Below are positions 6,617 to 8,139 of a stretch of DNA of 8,139 nucleotides, in pieces. The stretch lies in assembly GCA_003448875.1 (NCBI GenBank), contig DLXG01000053.1:1-8139 (forward strand), written 5' to 3'. Origin of the DNA: Anaerolineaceae bacterium (GTDB taxonomy: Bacteria; Chloroflexota; Anaerolineae; Anaerolineales; Anaerolineaceae). Made by a program: the position numbers and the translations under genes. The stretch's first letter is position 1. The number at the start of each line of letters is the position of its first letter. The notes beneath the pieces are model-generated. The model made no database searches, had not been told where the DNA came from, and worked only from the letters and a program-made list of their open reading frames with translations.

Positions 6617-7564
6617 CTAACCGCCGATCATTAATTGTTCAATGCGCGCTACAATCTCGGCCGGTGTGCCGTTCAGGTAAACCGCTGGCACATCTTCGGG
6701 TAATTGATGATCGAGAAAGGCTCTGCCGCCCAGCACCACAATCGGCTGCGGCTCGGGAAATTGTTTCAAGATGGTCGGCAGGCGGCTCAGCTGGGCTGCC
6801 GATTCCTTCCGTGTGGCCGTAAACAGCATCAGACGCGGCCTCAGCGGGAGCAATGCCTCTTCCAAGCGATCCAGCGGCAGATCCTGCCCGAAGTACTTGA
6901 CATCCCAGCCGCGCCAGCGCAGCATGACCACCAGCATGAGCAGGCCGATTTGATGCAATTCCCCCGGCGCACAGGCGGCCACAATCACACCCGGGCGCGC
7001 CGGCGGAGCCGAAGCCGAAAGCATACTCATCAAATATTGCATACAGAATTGGGTGGCATAATGTTCTACGGCGATTGGCAACTCGCCGCGATGCCAGCGT
7101 TCCCCCAGTTCAACCAGCACGGGAGTGATAATATACACCAAAACCTGATCTACCGAATACAACGAGAAGGAACGCCGCAAGATTTCCGTGGCACTTTCTT
7201 CGTTGAAATTTTGTAAAGCAGCCAAAAACTGTTGAGAAAGGGCTTCCAGCGATGCGGAACGCTCCGGTTGAACCACAGTTTGTTCGGTGAGCGGGTCTTT
7301 GCCCATGGCGCGCAATTCATTTAGATATTCAACCGCCCGCCCGATACTCATCCCTGCATCTACGTGGCGTTTCAGCCATTGCAGCAGCCGCAAGTCATAT
7401 TCCGAGTAGAGCCGGTAGCCCTGATCACCCCGTGAGGGACGCGGTAGGCCATAGCGCCGCTCCCAGGCTCGTAAAGTTACCGGCAGTAACCCCACCAACC
7501 GCGAAACCGCTTTGATGTTATACACCGGGACGTGATGAGGATTTACCAGCGCCGGATCATCCAT
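6617..7564 (-). CDS. carH: CarH/LitR-type B12-dependent photoreceptor transcriptional repressor
   Basis: This is a MerR-family regulator of 315 residues from ATG 7564. A MerR helix-turn-helix lies at about 15-41 (VSRLVGLLPVTLRAWERRYG) with its wing (GDQGYRLYSEYD) after it. A helical bundle follows, then a cobalamin-binding Rossmann domain (about 190-315). The diagnostic W-x9-EH motif is intact: Trp157 and His158, then Glu167-His168. The cobalamin-ligating E-x-H is Glu202/His204 in the GELHQIG stretch. In Thermus CarH the equivalents of W, H, EH and the second His cap adenosylcobalamin, form the light-state ligand and provide the lower axial ligand. The family represses carotenoid genes in the dark as an AdoCbl tetramer and lets go on illumination. 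A GTG at 7600 in frame would be almost at the predicted transcription start, so ATG 7564 (AAAGG upstream, 11-base spacing) is preferred. Confidence 0.88.
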   Translation of the reverse strand: MDDPALVNPHHVPVYNIKAVSRLVGLLPVTLRAWERRYGLPRPSRGDQGYRLYSEYDLRLLQWLKRHVDAGMSIGRAVEYLNELRAMGKDPLTEQTVVQPERSASLEALSQQFLAALQNFNEESATEILRRSFSLYSVDQVLVYIITPVLVELGERWHRGELPIAVEHYATQFCMQYLMSMLSASAPPARPGVIVAACAPGELHQIGLLMLVVMLRWRGWDVKYFGQDLPLDRLEEALLPLRPRLMLFTATRKESAAQLSRLPTILKQFPEPQPIVVLGGRAFLDHQLPEDVPAVYLNGTPAEIVARIEQLMIGG

Positions 7565-7611
7565 TCCAAAATTTACCTTTTCTTTTTCCACTCTCTTCAC
7601 CTAATTCACTA

Positions 7612-7640
7612 ATCATAATGACGTGGGCTGGAATTTACAA
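7612..7640 (-). promoter_or_regulatory. Predicted promoter of the CarH-type gene
   Basis: TTGTAA (7640-7635) and TATGAT (7617-7612) on the minus strand are separated by exactly 17 bases; TATGAT matches five of six consensus positions. The predicted start is near 7605, giving a leader of about 40 bases to ATG 7564. AATCGGCATTGT just upstream and GTCATTATG over the -10 recall elements of the crtI promoter repeats, so autoregulation is possible, but the likeness is loose. Confidence 0.5.
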
Positions 7641-7659
7641 TGCCGATTCAAGGTTTGTA

Positions 7660-7684
7660 TAAGGTGTCAGGGTAAAACACCTTA
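7660..7684. repeat. Inverted repeat over the stop codon of the upstream regulator
   Basis: TAAGGTGT (7660-7667) and ACACCTTA (7677-7684) form a perfect 8-bp inverted repeat with a 9-base spacer. The flanking GGTTT (7652-7656) and AACC can extend it past a 3-base bulge. The stop codon of the first B12-binding protein is within one arm. No T-run follows on either strand, so it is a poor intrinsic terminator. It could be a processing or stabilising hairpin, or an operator ahead of the CarH-type promoter. Confidence 0.5.
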
Positions 7685-8139
7685 AACCGTCTCAGCCATT
7701 GTCTGGCGCGAAACAGTTCTCCGGCTATGCGAAAGTAATTCACCCACTTTTTCAACCGCCTGATCGAGGGTTTCCCCAAGGAAGATCCCGGCAATCTGCT
7801 TTCTCAATTCCGGCTTATAGTTGAAGGCACTGCCGCCATAGCCAAAAAGCGGTGCCGGCTTTAGCCGATTGACTTTTTCCTGCATCCGCCGCAATTCCAA
7901 AGCGGCCGATTCCATACTGGCGCTGAGGATTATCATATTCGGCTTTTCAAACCGCGCATAATCTACCAGATCGTCCAGCGGAATATCCGGCCCAAGGTAC
8001 TCGACCCGATACCCTTCACTGCGTAATAACACGGCCATCATCAGCGCCCCGATCTCGTGCTGCTCAGTCGGCGCGCCGCCAATCAAAAGATGCGGTGCTC
8101 GCGCCGGCTGGGATAGGATTGCAGTAAGGTCAGCAGCTT
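7682..8139 (-). CDS. B12-binding regulator, CarA/CarH-like (5' part outside window)
   Basis: The open frame runs from the right window edge to TAA at 7682, giving at least the last 151 residues. What is visible is a cobalamin-binding Rossmann domain. PHLLIGGAPTEQHEIG contains the E-x-H-x-x-G ligand motif. LLRSEGYRVEYLGPDIPLDDL, LSASMESAALELRR and FGYGGSAFN follow in the order seen in the CarH-type protein just downstream. A TTG at 8086 could be read as a start but would cut off the first strand of the domain, so the gene is partial and not short. By analogy with the neighbour it is probably the C-terminal half of a second MerR-type light or B12 sensor, as in the Myxococcus CarA/CarH pair. The DNA-binding part and the W-x9-EH region are not visible, so this remains an inference. 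It is not a close copy of its neighbour. Confidence 0.8.
   Translation of the reverse strand, partial: AADLTAILSQPARAPHLLIGGAPTEQHEIGALMMAVLLRSEGYRVEYLGPDIPLDDLVDYARFEKPNMIILSASMESAALELRRMQEKVNRLKPAPLFGYGGSAFNYKPELRKQIAGIFLGETLDQAVEKVGELLSHSRRTVSRQTMAETV

Noticed and set aside
7682..8086. A complete 134-residue gene starting at TTG 8086
   Set aside because: The frame stays open to the window edge and the cobalamin-binding fold begins before this codon, so the gene is a partial larger protein.

Overview
This window is a compact, one-directional carotenoid locus from a bacterium of moderate GC content. Every protein gene lies on the minus strand, so transcription runs from the right edge to the left. 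The protein families (CrtB, CrtI, a CrtD/CrtISO-like oxidoreductase and two cobalamin-binding regulators) and their sequence style fit a Chloroflexota bacterium such as an Anaerolineae lineage. That assignment rests on recall of family style and is weak; no rRNA or other marker is present.

In order of transcription, a B12-binding regulator enters from the right edge (7682-8139, partial). About 120 bases later comes a complete CarH/LitR-type photoreceptor repressor (6617-7564). It carries the W-H...E-H and E-x-H residues that hold adenosylcobalamin. A stem-loop with a short U-run follows. Next is a tightly coupled trio: an MFS exporter (5327-6535), an SRPBCC ligand-binding protein (4856-5317) and a CrtD/CrtISO-like FAD oxidoreductase (3336-4859), with a 9-base gap and then an ATGA overlap. 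A 100-base gap holds a good sigma-70-type promoter buried in tandem repeats next to a TTGTACAA palindrome. It precedes a second group: crtI (1754-3235), crtB (808-1719) and a PlsY-type glycerol-3-phosphate acyltransferase (180-803).

The likely logic is as follows. CrtB makes phytoene and CrtI desaturates it to a lycopene-like product. The CrtD-like enzyme desaturates or isomerises further, possibly with the SRPBCC protein as a carrier. The CarH protein represses the promoter ahead of crtI in the dark and releases it in light. Geranylgeranyl diphosphate synthase, a cyclase and a hydratase (CrtC/CruF) are not in the window, so the end product cannot be named.

The left 180 bases hold no protein gene. 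On the plus strand, converging on plsY, they carry a promoter-like pair, a strong 5' hairpin, a 12-base tandem repeat, a second hairpin and an intrinsic terminator. This is the architecture of a small RNA of about 110 nt that I do not recognise. That candidate RNA and the repeat-embedded crtI promoter are the least explained signals here.
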